This document shows positions 1 through 6,136 of a DNA stretch of 32,171 nt, in pieces (the stretch's first letter is position 1; each line of letters begins with the position of its first letter). Where the stretch lies: the NCBI GenBank assembly GCA_022360675.1, contig JAKSCJ010000212.1, positions 1 to 32,171 of the forward strand, in the 5' to 3' direction. The notes under the pieces were generated by a model that had not been told where the DNA came from, did not search any database, and was given only the letters and a program-made list of their open reading frames with translations. Made by a program: the position numbers and the translations under genes. Source of the DNA: Lysobacterales bacterium. GTDB lineage: Bacteria; Pseudomonadota; Gammaproteobacteria; Xanthomonadales; Wenzhouxiangellaceae.

Positions 1-464
1 CCTGTGGTGTTCGACCTCAACTCAAATGGCCTAACGATATTTATCTCGCCAACAAAAAACTTGGCGGTATTTTGATTGAGCTGCAAGCCACTCCCGACGG
101 ACCCAGCTCGGCAGTTGTTGGCATTGGCATTAATGTGGCCATGCCTGCCGATGCGCCCATCGATCAAGCCTTCACCAGCCTCGATCAACATTGCGCAAAT
201 GCGAACCGCAATACCATCGTTGCAGCATTGGCACAACAGCTATGCACCCAGCTGCAAACGTGGCCGCCCGCCCAGCCACAACAACTGCTTGAGCAGTGGC
301 AACAGCTCGACATGCTACGCGGTGAATCTATTGAGGTTCACACAGGTCAGGGTGTTGAGCAGGCCACCTATCTCGGTATCGATGAGCAAGGTGGCTTACG
401 CGCCCAAGTTAACGGGCAAAGCCGCGTTTTTCACAGCGGAGAAGTGAGTATTCGACGTGCCTGA
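1..464 (+). CDS. birA: Biotin--[acetyl-CoA carboxylase] ligase, 3' part only
   Basis: The reading frame is open from base 3 and its start lies before the window; about 153 codons are present. The first residues hold the biotin-ligase catalytic signature KWPND followed by KKLGGILIE, then a GIGINV motif. The last ~45 residues form the small C-terminal beta domain (LRGESIEV ... YLGIDEQGGL ... GEVSIRR) typical of BirA. The enzyme activates biotin with ATP and transfers it to the biotin carrier subunit AccB of acetyl-CoA carboxylase; in many gammaproteobacteria it also represses biotin synthesis through an N-terminal HTH domain, which cannot be checked here. The stop codon overlaps the start of coaX by 8 bp, as in Pseudomonas-type birA-coaX pairs. 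Identification is firm; only the N-terminus is missing. Confidence 0.96.
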   Translation, partial: CGVRPQLKWPNDIYLANKKLGGILIELQATPDGPSSAVVGIGINVAMPADAPIDQAFTSLDQHCANANRNTIVAALAQQLCTQLQTWPPAQPQQLLEQWQQLDMLRGESIEVHTGQGVEQATYLGIDEQGGLRAQVNGQSRVFHSGEVSIRRA

Positions 465-1227
465 GTGTTCCGCCGCTGGCGATAATTCCTGCAACAGTAG
501 TGCAGCTACTCTGCTCATTGACGCGGGCAATAGCCAAGTTAAATGGTTGCTCGCAAAAGGGCGACAGCTGCAAACCGAGACCTTACAACAGGGCAGCAGC
601 GACGACTTATATGCATTTTTAGCGCAGCAAAACCATCAGCAGTTTGCGCGCATTATTCTCGCCTCCGTTGCAGCCGATTTCGCGCTACCCATGCATTGGC
701 AGAGTCGCCTGGAACGCGCGATTTCACAGGCAGAACATCGCCTGTTATGCAATGCTTATCCTGCAGCGAACCAACTTGGCGTTGACCGCTGGTTAGCAAT
801 GCTGGGGGCGCGCTTAAGCTGCGATGAGGCACTTTGTGTGGTGGACTTAGGCACGGCGACCACGCTTGATGCAGTAAGCGCCGAGGGTCAGCATTTAGGC
901 GGTTGGATCATTCCCGGCCTGGCCACATCCCGCCATGTTTTGCAACACAAAGGGCATTTATTAAAACACTCAGTCGATACAGAACATGAACCCACTTTTC
1001 AGCGTTTTGCAGATAACACCCGCGACGCCATTGCCAGCGGCACCTTACACCTGCAAATCGCCGCCATTGAGCGCTTCATCGAGCAAATGACGCAACAAGG
1101 CCACGCTACCCCCCGGCTCTTTTTAAGCGGCGGTTGGGCACAAGCGGTGGCAGGCCTGTTATCCTACGAATCCGTTATCGATCCCTTATTGGTATTTCGC
1201 GGTCTGACCGCACAATACCTCGAATAA
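457..1227 (+). CDS. coaX: Type III pantothenate kinase
   Basis: CoaX phosphorylates pantothenate, the first step of coenzyme A synthesis, in the cytoplasm. The 256-residue product has the three ASKHA-fold signatures of the family: the phosphate-binding DAGNSQVKW (residues 22-30), GVDRW (108-112, with the catalytic Asp110) and DLGTATT (130-136), followed by GGWIIPGL. The GTG start at 457 overlaps the end of birA by 8 bp and gives about 18 residues more than usual before the first beta strand, so the true start could be slightly downstream, but no better start with a ribosome site is visible. The next gene starts 2 bp after the stop, pointing to one transcript with birA and the SPOR-like gene. 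Confidence 0.95.
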   Translation: MPECSAAGDNSCNSSAATLLIDAGNSQVKWLLAKGRQLQTETLQQGSSDDLYAFLAQQNHQQFARIILASVAADFALPMHWQSRLERAISQAEHRLLCNAYPAANQLGVDRWLAMLGARLSCDEALCVVDLGTATTLDAVSAEGQHLGGWIIPGLATSRHVLQHKGHLLKHSVDTEHEPTFQRFADNTRDAIASGTLHLQIAAIERFIEQMTQQGHATPRLFLSGGWAQAVAGLLSYESVIDPLLVFRGLTAQYLE

Positions 1228-1229
1228 TC

Positions 1230-1898
1230 ATGTTATTACGACTCACCGTCATCTTGCTGCTCAGTGCCAATATCGGCTTTTGGATTTGGCATAAGCAACT
1301 GGCCGAACTGCCAGAGCTCAGCAGCCTCAGCCAACAGCAAGAAACGCCCAAGCCCCCCGTTAATGTGCCCAGCATCGACGTGGTTCTGCATGCAAGCGAT
1401 CAAAGTACCCAATGTTCTAGCTTCGGCCCTTTACGCACGCAGCTCGAGCAACAGCGCGCAGTGGATCGAATACGCACTTTTGCCCAGACGGTATGGATTC
1501 GCGACAGCCGCTCGGTGGTTGAGCGCGGTTGGTGGGTTTTCATGCCAGCTCAGGAAAATCGTAATCTCGCCTTAAAACAAGCCGAATCCATTGCCGAGGC
1601 CGGCATCGACGATTACTTCATCGTAACCGCGGGCGATATGGAAAACACCATTTCACTAGGCTTATACGCCGACGAAGCCCATGCCCGCGAACGTCAAGCC
1701 CTGATTCAAGGCCGTGGGTTCGACGCTGAAATTGGCCTGCGCCGCGAACCCGAGCCGCGCTACTGGGTCGACTACCGGCTCAATCCCGATCGCCGCGACC
1801 TAGGCCGCATCTTACTCAGAGCCTTTCCCGAGGCCGTTCGCGTCAATATCCCCTGCCCCGGCAGCCCAGCATCGGCCTCACTCGCCCGACGCCCTTAA
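1230..1898 (+). CDS. SPOR-like single-pass membrane protein
   Basis: A 222-residue protein with an N-terminal membrane segment (residues 2-18, then WIWHK) and a variable linker containing PKPP. The C-terminal half (GWWVFMPAQ, ALKQAESIAEAGIDDYF, ISLGLYADEAHARERQ) has the beta-alpha-beta pattern of SPOR domains, which bind denuded septal peptidoglycan. The same position after birA-coaX is occupied by a SPOR-domain protein in Pseudomonas. The frame is open further upstream to 1134, but that would overlap coaX by ~90 bp. The ATG at 1230 lies 2 bp after the coaX stop and begins directly with the hydrophobic segment, so I chose it. Exact role unknown; periplasmic peptidoglycan binding is inferred. 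Confidence 0.8.
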   Translation: MLLRLTVILLLSANIGFWIWHKQLAELPELSSLSQQQETPKPPVNVPSIDVVLHASDQSTQCSSFGPLRTQLEQQRAVDRIRTFAQTVWIRDSRSVVERGWWVFMPAQENRNLALKQAESIAEAGIDDYFIVTAGDMENTISLGLYADEAHARERQALIQGRGFDAEIGLRREPEPRYWVDYRLNPDRRDLGRILLRAFPEAVRVNIPCPGSPASASLARRP

Positions 1899-2005
1899 GC
1901 CCACACAGAAGCCCTACGCTAAGATCGCAACCCCCGGTGTCATTCAATCAGCCAATGCTGTAAGCAACTCGCCGAACATCAAAAGCAAAACATAGAAACA
2001 AGGCA

Positions 2006-2034
2006 TTGCAGCCCCGCCAGCCTTGGCTTATAAT
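2006..2034 (+). promoter_or_regulatory. Sigma70-type promoter for tRNA-Thr
   Basis: A perfect TATAAT (2029-2034) lies 17 bp after TTGCAG (2006-2011), a partial match to the -35 box. A short GC-rich stretch follows, as is common at stable-RNA promoters. The tRNA begins 64 bp after the -10 box. This is a pattern match only. Confidence 0.6.
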
Positions 2035-2098
2035 CTCACGCCTTCGCCCTGCAGCTCGTCAGAGTTCTTCCAGTCAGGGCAGGCAACAAGCCATCCGT

Positions 2099-2174
2099 GC
2101 CGGTTTAGCTCAGCTGGTAGAGCAACTGATTTGTAATCAGTAGGTCGGCGGTTCGAATCCGTCAACCGGCACCA
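2099..2174 (+). tRNA. tRNA-Thr, anticodon UGU
   Basis: A complete 76-nt cloverleaf with encoded CCA. Acceptor arm GCCGGTT pairs with AACCGGC; the D arm contains AGCTGGTAGAG; anticodon stem ACTGA/TCAGT encloses loop TTTGTAA, so the anticodon is TGT (threonine, ACA/ACG codons); the T arm is GGCGGTTCGAATCCGTC. In Pseudomonas-type genomes this tRNA sits between birA-coaX and tufB with tRNA-Tyr and tRNA-Gly; here it stands alone and is followed by accessory genes instead of tuf, which suggests a rearrangement or insertion just after it. Confidence 0.98.
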
Positions 2175-2176
2175 TT

Positions 2177-2364
2177 TTAAGCACTCTCCAGCAATTCCTT
2201 CTGTTTACCTTTATCCAAAAAAGCCACATTCTTCCAAAGCTTTTCTTCGTGCTTGTTGTAGAAAATCAGACCGAATGAACATACCGAGAAGGTAATTTCG
2301 CCAGAAATGGCCCTAAGATTATCCAGGGTTTTAGGGCGCTCCAATCAAAGCGCAGGCTAGCCAT
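2177..2364 (-). pseudogene. Possible frameshifted remnant of a small gene next to tRNA-Thr
   Basis: On the minus strand an ATG at 2364 opens a frame (MASLRFDWSAL...). A second frame, open from 2344 to a TAA at 2177, reads naturally as protein at its end (FGLIFYNKHEEKLWKNVAF then LDKGKQKELLESA). A single-base slip in the A-run near 2327-2335 (the GCCCTAAAACCC segment read on the minus strand) would join the two into a ~62-residue product. I do not recognise the family. It ends 3 bp from the tRNA 3' end. A 7-bp inverted repeat, GCCCTAA (2310-2316) and TTAGGGC (2331-2337), lies inside it. It may instead be chance open frames in non-coding DNA. From there to 2501 I see no further gene. Confidence 0.25.
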
Positions 2365-2501
2365 GCCAGATTACTATGAAATCTGGCAAGTACAGAAAAG
2401 AGTCAATTTTTCTAAGCCCCAACCGTTTAAGTTGCTTATCATGTAACCCTGCCAAGAGTTAAGCAGTCAAAACATCGGCTGGAATACCCAGGAATCATCA
2501 T

Positions 2502-3017
2502 ATGCCTGAAGAAAAAATGGAATCTTTTAAAAGGTTGTTCGTATCTAGGTTAGACACGCTTTCGCATATCCTAGAGGTTTCGATGAACCACTTTGAGAAC
2601 GAAGGCGATACGATACTCAGCTATCGCCTAATTGAAGACATGCATCCTTTTGGAACGCAGATCGTTTTTACCTGCAATCAAGCACACAACTTCACGCGGT
2701 GGTGTGAAGGCAAGGCAATGGAGAACCTGCCACCTGAACTAAAGTCACTATCGCTCGCTAAGAAGCTCATTGAACATACCAAGCAGAGTCTAAGCAACGT
2801 CAAGGCAGACGATAAAAAGCTATTGGAAGTGAGGCGTATTGAGTTGTCAGAAAACCAATACTTGGAACTACCAGGCATTGAGTACCTTAACGACTTTTTG
2901 ATTCCCAATGGCTATTTTCACTTAGTTACCGCCTATAACATCATGAGGATGAAAGGTGTTCAGTTGGGTAAGGTTAATTATATGATGCACTTAGTTTCTA
3001 AAGTTAGATACACATAG
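2502..3017 (+). CDS. DUF1993 family protein (DinB-like helical bundle)
   Basis: A 171-residue soluble protein. The features of the DUF1993 family are seen in order: an N-terminal LDTLSHILE helix, RLIEDMHPFGTQI (the family's 'RLAPDMLPL' region), and the C-terminal signature YLNDFLIPNGYFHLVTAYNI followed by MRMKGVQLGK. DUF1993 proteins are predicted four-helix bundles related to DinB/YfiT; no reaction is established. The start at 2502 has AGGAA at 2490-2494, 7 bp upstream. The gene is richer in A+T than the housekeeping genes around it, and it sits first in a row of small plus-strand genes of unrelated function. The segment after its stop resembles an integron attC site. Family call is good; function unknown. 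Confidence 0.85.
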   Translation: MPEEKMESFKRLFVSRLDTLSHILEVSMNHFENEGDTILSYRLIEDMHPFGTQIVFTCNQAHNFTRWCEGKAMENLPPELKSLSLAKKLIEHTKQSLSNVKADDKKLLEVRRIELSENQYLELPGIEYLNDFLIPNGYFHLVTAYNIMRMKGVQLGKVNYMMHLVSKVRYT

Positions 3018-3018
3018 T

Positions 3019-3075
3019 ACATAGCAAGCAAAAACAGCTCGACATGTAAATACACCGCGGCTTTGAATGTTAGTT
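3019..3075 (+). other. attC-like segment after the DUF1993 gene
   Basis: Directly after the stop codon comes ACATAGCAAGC (3019-3029), and 57 nt later the segment ends in GTTAGTT (3069-3075), one base from the integron core consensus GTTRRRY. The left end shares 10 identical bases (ACATAGCAAG) with the segment after the ClbS-like gene at 5318. The left heptamer deviates from RYYYAAC at two positions and arm pairing is only partial, so this could be a decayed attC or chance. Confidence 0.25.
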
Positions 3076-3103
3076 AACCGAGTACAGTAGAGGCAATAAA
3101 CAT

Positions 3104-3721
3104 ATGAATGAGCTATACACACAACTACTCACAGTATTCTTAGGTTTTTTTGCCATTATGAATCCCATTGCTAATACCGCCGCTTTCGCGGGTTTGGTTG
3201 GTGGCAGGAGCAAATCAGAACAAGTAAAGATTGCAACTAAGGCGTTGCTGATTACCTTTTTTGTGATTTTATCTTTTTCATTTCTTGGCAAAGCCATTTT
3301 TCATTTGTTTGGCATTACCATCGATGCATTGCGAATAACCGGTGGCATTTTGGTATTTATCGTGGGTTATCACATGCTGAATGGTAAAGGCTCTAAACTG
3401 CATTCTTCTGAATGTGAAGAAGAATCCGATTTAGCCGTATCGCCCTTAGCCGTTCCACTGTTAGCTGGCCCTGGAACCATTGCAACAGCAATGAATTACT
3501 CGGCAACGGGTGGCATGACGGGTATCATTACTACTGTATCTGTATTTGCGGTTTTATGCTTCATCACCTTTATTTGCTTTATTTTCAGCTCGAATATTTT
3601 ATCGGTAATCGGAAAAAGCGGCCTGAGTATCGTAACCCGACTGATGGGTTTGATACTTGCGGTTATTGGCACACAAATGATCATCGTTGGTATAACCGCT
3701 CTTGTTAAAACGATTGTCTAG
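3104..3721 (+). CDS. MarC/YhgN-family integral membrane protein
   Basis: A 205-residue protein with about six membrane segments. The family hallmarks of UPF0056/MarC are visible: FFAIMNPIANTAAF in the first segment, ALRITGGILVFIVGYHML in the middle, SPLAVPLLAGPGTIATAM, and VTRLMGLILAVIGTQMIIVG at the end. MarC-type proteins sit in the inner membrane; transport has been proposed but no substrate is established, and the historic link to multiple antibiotic resistance is not supported. The start at 3104 follows TAGAGG by about 11 bp. Low G+C compared with the flanking core genes. The next small gene begins 26 bp after the stop, so the two may share a transcript. Confidence 0.9.
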   Translation: MNELYTQLLTVFLGFFAIMNPIANTAAFAGLVGGRSKSEQVKIATKALLITFFVILSFSFLGKAIFHLFGITIDALRITGGILVFIVGYHMLNGKGSKLHSSECEEESDLAVSPLAVPLLAGPGTIATAMNYSATGGMTGIITTVSVFAVLCFITFICFIFSSNILSVIGKSGLSIVTRLMGLILAVIGTQMIIVGITALVKTIV

Positions 3722-3747
3722 CCAGCTAATCAATCAAGAAACTCAAT

Positions 3748-3981
3748 ATGAAAAATTCAAAGCGCGCTATTCGCAGACACCATAATGCACGCCTTAAAAA
3801 GAATAGGAGCTTATATTGGAGTGGATACGCAATAACATCGAAGCGCACCATCGGTATTTGCTTATCAACGCCTTGCTTGTGCTCTTGTTGGGTCTGTGGC
3901 AATCAAAGAAAATACTCTGGCGCAACATACAGTGAAAAAAAGCAATATATTTTTGAAAATACCGATAATCAAGCCTTGTAA
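3748..3981 (+). CDS. Small conserved Arg-rich protein with CxC...CxxC-like motif
   Basis: A 77-residue protein. The N-terminus is very basic (KRAIRRHHNARLKKNR followed by SLYW) and the middle has a compact cysteine group, TPCLCSCWVCGNQRKYSG. This layout (RRHH..RLKKKR..YW, then TPxxCSCxxCGNxRKY) recurs in a family of short uncharacterised bacterial proteins that I recognise by pattern but cannot name. The cysteines could bind zinc; that is inference. It lies 26 bp after the MarC-like gene, with the start at ATG 3748. A 217-bp gap follows, in which I see no convincing gene. Confidence 0.65.
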   Translation: MKNSKRAIRRHHNARLKKNRSLYWSGYAITSKRTIGICLSTPCLCSCWVCGNQRKYSGATYSEKKQYIFENTDNQAL

Positions 3982-4198
3982 GCGCAGTGATTTTATCGCT
4001 TTATTGACTCTTTTTTCAGACACTCCTAAAGTTCAATGGACCTTGCAGAATGGTTCATAGAAGGCAACTCCCCACCAGGCCATTTCTTGTATAGCAAAGT
4101 ACTATGAATCTTCCCATAGAGTCATACGCTTACGCCGAGTAGTCTATACTCGATGGGCTCAATTGTGGGCGATAAAACTATCTAAGGAGTGAATATTA

Positions 4199-4549
4199 AT
4201 GGCCTATGTTATGCCAATTCTTTTGCTAGCCATTGCCAGCACAATCATCACCTTTGCGTGGTACTTCCACCTCAAGGTCGATAACTTGTCGGTCATGTCT
4301 GCCATTTTTATGTCGTGGGCCATCGCACTGTTGGAATACGCCTTTGCCATTCCGGCCATTCGCATGGGTTCAAAGGTGTTCTCCTTGCCTGAACTCGAAA
4401 CCATACGCATTTCCCTAACGCTTATCCTATTTGCGGTCATCGTTACCATTGTGTTTAAACAAAAATTCACCGCACAGCACCTACTGGGCTTTGGACTCAT
4501 CACCGCCGGTGCGTTTTTTGTCTTCAGCGCCACCAAAGTGCCTTCTTGA
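4199..4549 (+). CDS. DUF486 (DMT superfamily) small membrane protein
   Basis: A 116-residue protein with four membrane segments. It carries the DUF486 pattern: TFAWYFHLK at the end of segment one, MSWAIALLEYAFAIPAIRMG in segment two, FSLPELETIRISLTL, and a last segment GLITAGAFFVFSA. Single-domain proteins of this kind belong to the drug/metabolite transporter superfamily and probably work as dimers; no substrate is known. The start is supported by AAGGAG at 4184-4189, 9 bp before the ATG, a stronger ribosome site than most genes around it. The 247 bp after it hold a strong hairpin (4580-4600) but no recognisable gene. Confidence 0.85.
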   Translation: MAYVMPILLLAIASTIITFAWYFHLKVDNLSVMSAIFMSWAIALLEYAFAIPAIRMGSKVFSLPELETIRISLTLILFAVIVTIVFKQKFTAQHLLGFGLITAGAFFVFSATKVPS

Positions 4550-4579
4550 GCGCTCATGTAAATAAGTATTTGATATGCG

Positions 4580-4600
4580 CCACGCGCACATTGCGTGTGG
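4580..4600 (+). terminator. Strong hairpin after the DUF486 gene
   Basis: CCACGCGCA (4580-4588) pairs with TGCGTGTGG (4592-4600) over nine base pairs including one G-T wobble, with a 3-nt loop. It lies 31 bp after the stop codon. No clear T-run follows, so termination is possible but not certain. Confidence 0.4.
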
Positions 4601-4796
4601 TTATTAGGTTTGTACTGAGTGCTACGCCAAACTTCTAGATAACTATCAACTGCACACTAGCTAATAGCCAGACCTAACAGAGCTCACTCCTATGAGACTT
4701 AAGAGTTAAATGCATCGCAAATAATATAGCTAGCCCTAGACTGCTTAGCTGCGATAAAATCATGCGAATGATCGTATTAAATCAATGCTCAAAGTT

Positions 4797-5309
4797 ATGT
4801 CTTCAATTTCAAAGAATAAAGAAGAGTTAGTTTCCTCAATTGAGAGCGCCTACGAAAAGCTATTAGCTGACTATGCAGGAATTTCAGAGAAAGATGCACG
4901 AGAGATTGGAGTTGAAGGCAATATTAAAAACACAACAATAAGTGTTGCAGACACTGTGGCCTATTTAATTGGTTGGGGAAACCTCGTTTTAAAGTGGCAT
5001 GACCGCAAGTCAAAAAGCCTTGAAGTAGATTTTCCCGAAACAGGATTCAACTGGAATGAGCTTGGGCAATTAGCACAACATTTTCACACGCAATATAAAA
5101 ACCGAACTTATAAAGAGTTGCTGTCTGAATTCCAATCGACGACACAAAAAATACTGAAACTAATACGCTCATTAAGCAACGATGAACTGTATGGACAAAG
5201 CTGGTATAAAAATTACACGCTAGGGAGAATGATTCAGTTAAATACTGCGTCTCCAATGAAAAGCACCCGTACGAAAGTGCGTAGGTTTAAAAAAGCCAAA
5301 TGTATTTAG
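4797..5309 (+). CDS. ClbS/DfsB family four-helix-bundle protein
   Basis: About 170 residues. The pattern fits the ClbS/DfsB (DUF1706) family: KEELVSSIESAYEKLLADY at the start, VADTVAYLIGWGNLVLKWHD, FPETGFNWNELGQLAQHF, and the C-terminal YTLGRMIQLNTASP ... TKVRRFKKAK. The best-studied member, ClbS, is a colibactin-resistance hydrolase; most family members are uncharacterised, so that role is not assumed here. The second ATG (4797) matches the usual family N-terminus better than the upstream ATG at 4785; neither has a strong ribosome site. Proteins of this family are frequent cargo of chromosomal integron cassettes, and the segment just after the stop resembles an attC end. A+T-rich relative to the flanks. 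Confidence 0.85.
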   Translation: MSSISKNKEELVSSIESAYEKLLADYAGISEKDAREIGVEGNIKNTTISVADTVAYLIGWGNLVLKWHDRKSKSLEVDFPETGFNWNELGQLAQHFHTQYKNRTYKELLSEFQSTTQKILKLIRSLSNDELYGQSWYKNYTLGRMIQLNTASPMKSTRTKVRRFKKAKCI

Positions 5310-5317
5310 GAAAGTTC

Positions 5318-5371
5318 ACATAGCAAGTCAATCCAGGTAACCTCTAAGGCGCGACTGATTTAAGCGTTAGG
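5318..5371 (+). other. attC-like segment after the ClbS-like gene
   Basis: The right end GCGCGACTGATTTAAGCGTTAGGC closes with GTTAGGC (5365-5371), a perfect match to the integron core site GTTRRRY, and the bases before it (TTTAAGC) look like the inner box of cassette recombination sites. The left end ACATAGCAAG (5318-5327) is identical to the left end of the segment at 3019. Total span 54 nt is at the short end for attC. No integrase gene is in view. Confidence 0.4.
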
Positions 5372-5431
5372 CACTAGGAAGTTATCGTAATAAAGATTCT
5401 CTCTTAACAACTGATATAGCAAAGTTTTGTA

Positions 5432-5462
5432 TCGGGCGGCCTGAGAGAATCAAGCCACCCGA
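5432..5462 (-). terminator. Hairpin after the six-cysteine protein gene
   Basis: TCGGGCGGC (5432-5440) and GCCACCCGA (5454-5462) pair with one mismatch across a 13-nt loop. It lies 12 bp after the minus-strand stop at 5475. There is no T-run, so it may be a weak terminator or an mRNA-end stabiliser. Confidence 0.4.
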
Positions 5463-5474
5463 CATGAAATTAAG

Positions 5475-5942
5475 CTACTGCACATTCACCAAGGCAGCGG
5501 AATAGGCTTGTTGTTTATTGCCTGCATTGCGCAAGCTGATACGCTTTCCATTCACGATAACCGTGCGATTTTGACGTGTTAGTGTGACGGCGCTTTGTTC
5601 ATCCACCAATACCACCATATGGGCGTTCGGGTCTAACACGCCCACTAATTCAACTTTGAATGTGGCTGGATTACTGCCCGCATACACGGTTGTGGTTTCT
5701 CGTGGCTGTAGTTTTCCGGTAACCACTTGGCGTACGTCCAAACCCTGCCCTACGATAATATCGGTGAGATCGGCACCGTCTTCACTTACGCACGAGCAGC
5801 TGACTGCATCCGTTTTTTTACACACCTGGCCATCATCGCAAGGGTCGCCACCACAACGCCCCGAGGCCGTAATCGAGCAGGCTTGACTGGCCACAGAGAA
5901 CAGCATTAAGACAAGAAAAACAAAGAGTGTCGATAGTTTCAT
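5475..5942 (-). CDS. Secreted disulfide-rich protein of unknown function
   Basis: A 155-residue protein not assigned to a family. Residues 1-21 form a Sec signal peptide (ending VASQA). The mature protein starts with a compact knot of six cysteines (C22, C30, C35, C41, C49, C51, in the setting GRCGGDPCDDGQVCKK), suggesting three disulfides, followed by ~100 residues with alternating hydrophobic residues that look like a beta-rich domain and no further cysteines. AAGGA lies about 8 bp before the start. It lies downstream of the multicopper oxidase gene on the same strand, separated by a strong terminator, so it probably has its own promoter or is reached by read-through. A periplasmic or extracellular partner of the oxidase is possible but only inferred from position. 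Confidence 0.7.
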   Translation of the reverse strand: MKLSTLFVFLVLMLFSVASQACSITASGRCGGDPCDDGQVCKKTDAVSCSCVSEDGADLTDIIVGQGLDVRQVVTGKLQPRETTTVYAGSNPATFKVELVGVLDPNAHMVVLVDEQSAVTLTRQNRTVIVNGKRISLRNAGNKQQAYSAALVNVQ

Positions 5943-6090
5943 CGCAAATTCCTTTTGTTTCTATTGAACCTCGCTCATACATTATTCGGCACCGCAAGAC
6001 TTCGCTGCGTCGGCTTTCTCTGTTATTTCGTGTACGAGTTTTGCTGGTTTCAGCGTAGGAAGTAACCAACAAGATCGGACGCACTGCATA

Positions 6091-6118
6091 AAAAAAGCCG
6101 GGCAACCCCGGCTTTTTT
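6091..6118 (-). terminator. Rho-independent terminator of the multicopper oxidase gene
   Basis: AAAAAAGCCGGG (6091-6102), loop CAAC, then CCCGGCTTTTTT (6107-6118): a 12-bp stem with T-runs on both strands, so it can act in both directions. It lies 19 bp after the oxidase stop at 6137. Confidence 0.9.
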
Positions 6119-6136
6119 CAAGTTACAAACATCCAA

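Noticed and set aside
2151-2174. Search for a repeat of the tRNA-Thr 3' end marking an island boundary
   Set aside because: I found no second copy by eye inside the window.
2420-2464. CCCCAAC ... GTTAAGC pair before the DUF1993 gene
   Set aside because: Left box does not fit RYYYAAC and the arms do not pair; too weak.
4672-4711. ACCTAAC ... GTTAAAT pair resembling attC core boxes before the ClbS-like gene
   Set aside because: Only 40 nt apart, shorter than known attC sites, with poor arm pairing; kept out of the features.
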